Made by a program: the position numbers and the translations under genes. DNA of 7,773 nt, from the NCBI GenBank assembly GCA_947624095.1, contig CANQIR010000050.1, forward strand, positions 1 to 7,773. Reading direction: 5' to 3'. The first letter of the stretch is position 1, and each line of letters opens with the position of its first letter. The DNA is from an uncultured Bacilli bacterium. Lineage in GTDB: Bacteria; Bacillota_I; Bacilli_A; RF39; UBA660. Shown in pieces: positions 7,701-7,773 of this stretch. The notes beneath the pieces are model-generated. The model did not search any database. It saw only the letters and a list, made by a program, of their open reading frames with translations, and was not told where the DNA came from.

Positions 7701-7773
7701 CGAGCTGGAACTATTGGTACAGTTGCTGATAAAACTGCTTGTGGTTTTGTAAGAGGCTATGCGGAAGATAAAA
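4758..7773 (+). CDS. polC: DNA polymerase III PolC, Gram-positive type (partial, C-terminus outside window)
   Basis: PolC is the main replicative polymerase of Firmicutes and Mollicutes, carrying polymerase and 3'-5' proofreading activity in one chain. About 1005 codons are present without a stop; the family is about 1430-1450 residues, so roughly the last 430 lie beyond the window. Order: an N-terminal domain (about 1-180); an OB-fold (about 181-290); the first PHP part with LHAHT (302-306, His303 and His305) and TDH (335-337); an inserted DEDDh exonuclease (about 395-560); the second PHP part with GDVH (713-716); then the palm. Exonuclease residues are complete: Asp398 and Glu400 in DTETTGF, Asp483 in HNAKFD, His539 and Asp544 in HRADYD. 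The palm shows GSRGSVGSS (866-874), a zinc site of CPKC (894-897) and CPDC (925-928), catalytic Asp954 and Asp956 in PDIDLNFS, then RAGTIGTVADKTA. The third catalytic Asp is outside. Unlike DnaE just upstream, the PHP ligands seen are intact. It is probably co-transcribed with dnaE. Confidence 0.97.
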   Translation, partial: MNNELERFLKSINCPIEGLEDFNITKVILNKKNETFNVYLNAAKVIDANLVLNMLKCASKGINNLAKCQVHITYDTITDEDILASFHTLITNLITKKPSLTGLNESKIELDDGIIVVEVTSLNEEEEFNSSTKSLVNSMQQLGFPEINVTTFLNKDKEQAIKEAIKNEQPEEIVEEKSPVFIGKHIDGEISLISSIMGATKNVIVEAYIFGIETMEKENINIITLKISDKSNSILAKIFKRDKDEYKDVLKNLSEGSWYRIHGNIEFDSYSKDLVLAIRNMESIPSKDISIKDNAEVKRVELHAHTFMSTMDGVVPMKSLVKFAKKLGHKAVAVTDHNCLQAYPDIYNSIVWDNKDKPDEEKFKVLYGVELNVVNDDVDVVHNPQDFNLLKDTFVVFDTETTGFYAGSDQMIEIGAVKIKEGEILDRFDEFIDPHRPLPQKIIDLTNITDEMLKGADTEENVTKRFLEWAGDAPMVAHNAKFDISFMDNACKKYNLGEFKNTVVDTMSLARILNPEWPNHKLSTLVRKYNVPWDESAHHRADYDAEGTAHCFYAMCKILDQRNIETTMDLYNTIDYDELVKFSFPFHLTIYAQTQAGLRNLFKIVSLANTKYLFHNDQPKIPRKEINKLREGLIIGSGCINGEIFEAAKVKDDEELSTMMSFYDFIEVQPISAMTHLLQMESSGFKTELELQEHLKKIIRVAKDAGKLVCATGDVHNLTKEDKIYREIIVNQKTNGKLHPLNRKGIEVPNMYFMTTEEMLDAFNFLDKDTAYEIVVTNTNKIADMIDHLQIIKDKLYTPVMENSDEETKDMVYKKAHEMYGDPLPPIVEDRIEKELHGIISNGYSVLYLIAQRLVKKSNDDGYFVGSRGSVGSSFVATMMGITEVNGLPAHYLCPKCKKSIWEDENGLSFSHTYASGYDLPDKECPDCHINMRKEGQDIPFATFLGFNAEKVPDIDLNFSGENQSAAHDYTKVLFGEENVYRAGTIGTVADKTACGFVRGYAEDK

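Overview
This window looks like ordinary chromosome from an AT-rich, low-GC Gram-positive bacterium (Bacilli or Mollicutes-like Firmicutes). The main reason is the last gene, a Gram-positive-type polC, which encodes a polymerase with its own inserted proofreading exonuclease. The gene order also fits: a PASTA-domain protein end, then rsgA, rpe and a convergent rpmB, matches the conserved Firmicutes prkC-rsgA-rpe-(thiN)-rpmB block. The code appears to be the standard bacterial one: every tryptophan I read is TGG, no TGA occurs inside any accepted gene, and dnaE ends in TGA. Reassigned-code mycoplasmas are therefore unlikely, and an uncultured or Erysipelotrichia/Acholeplasma-like Bacilli lineage fits better. 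The exact lineage is inference.

Layout. Positions 1-1539 (+) hold a tightly overlapping cluster. It starts with the last codons of a PASTA-type protein, probably the Ser/Thr kinase PrkC, continues with the ribosome-assembly GTPase gene rsgA (80-925, overlapping by 7 nt), and ends with the ribulose-phosphate epimerase gene rpe (916-1539, overlapping by 10 nt). A short hairpin with U-tracts on both sides (about 1538-1571) ends this cluster and also ends rpmB (ribosomal protein L28, 1558-1725, minus strand), a 55-residue gene running towards it. Positions 1726-1843 are a divergent promoter region: an rpmB promoter faces left and a dnaE promoter faces right. From 1844 to the window end, two replicative DNA polymerase genes lie in tandem on the + strand: dnaE (1844-4744, complete) and polC (4758 to beyond 7773, cut by the window). 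They are 13 nt apart and are probably one transcript.

How they work together. The left block joins cell-surface kinase signalling, small-subunit maturation (RsgA), a pentose-phosphate enzyme and a large-subunit ribosomal protein. The right block supplies both C-family polymerases that low-GC Gram-positives use at the fork: DnaE for early extension of primers and PolC for bulk synthesis with proofreading. Their domains complement each other: DnaE has a degenerate PHP domain and no visible exonuclease, while PolC keeps an intact PHP motif set split by a complete DEDDh exonuclease.

I saw no mobile element, CRISPR array, tRNA, rRNA or riboswitch. I found no new system. The points most worth checking are the dnaE-polC tandem, the imperfect inverted repeat between the divergent promoters, and some unusual residues in Rpe and DnaE.
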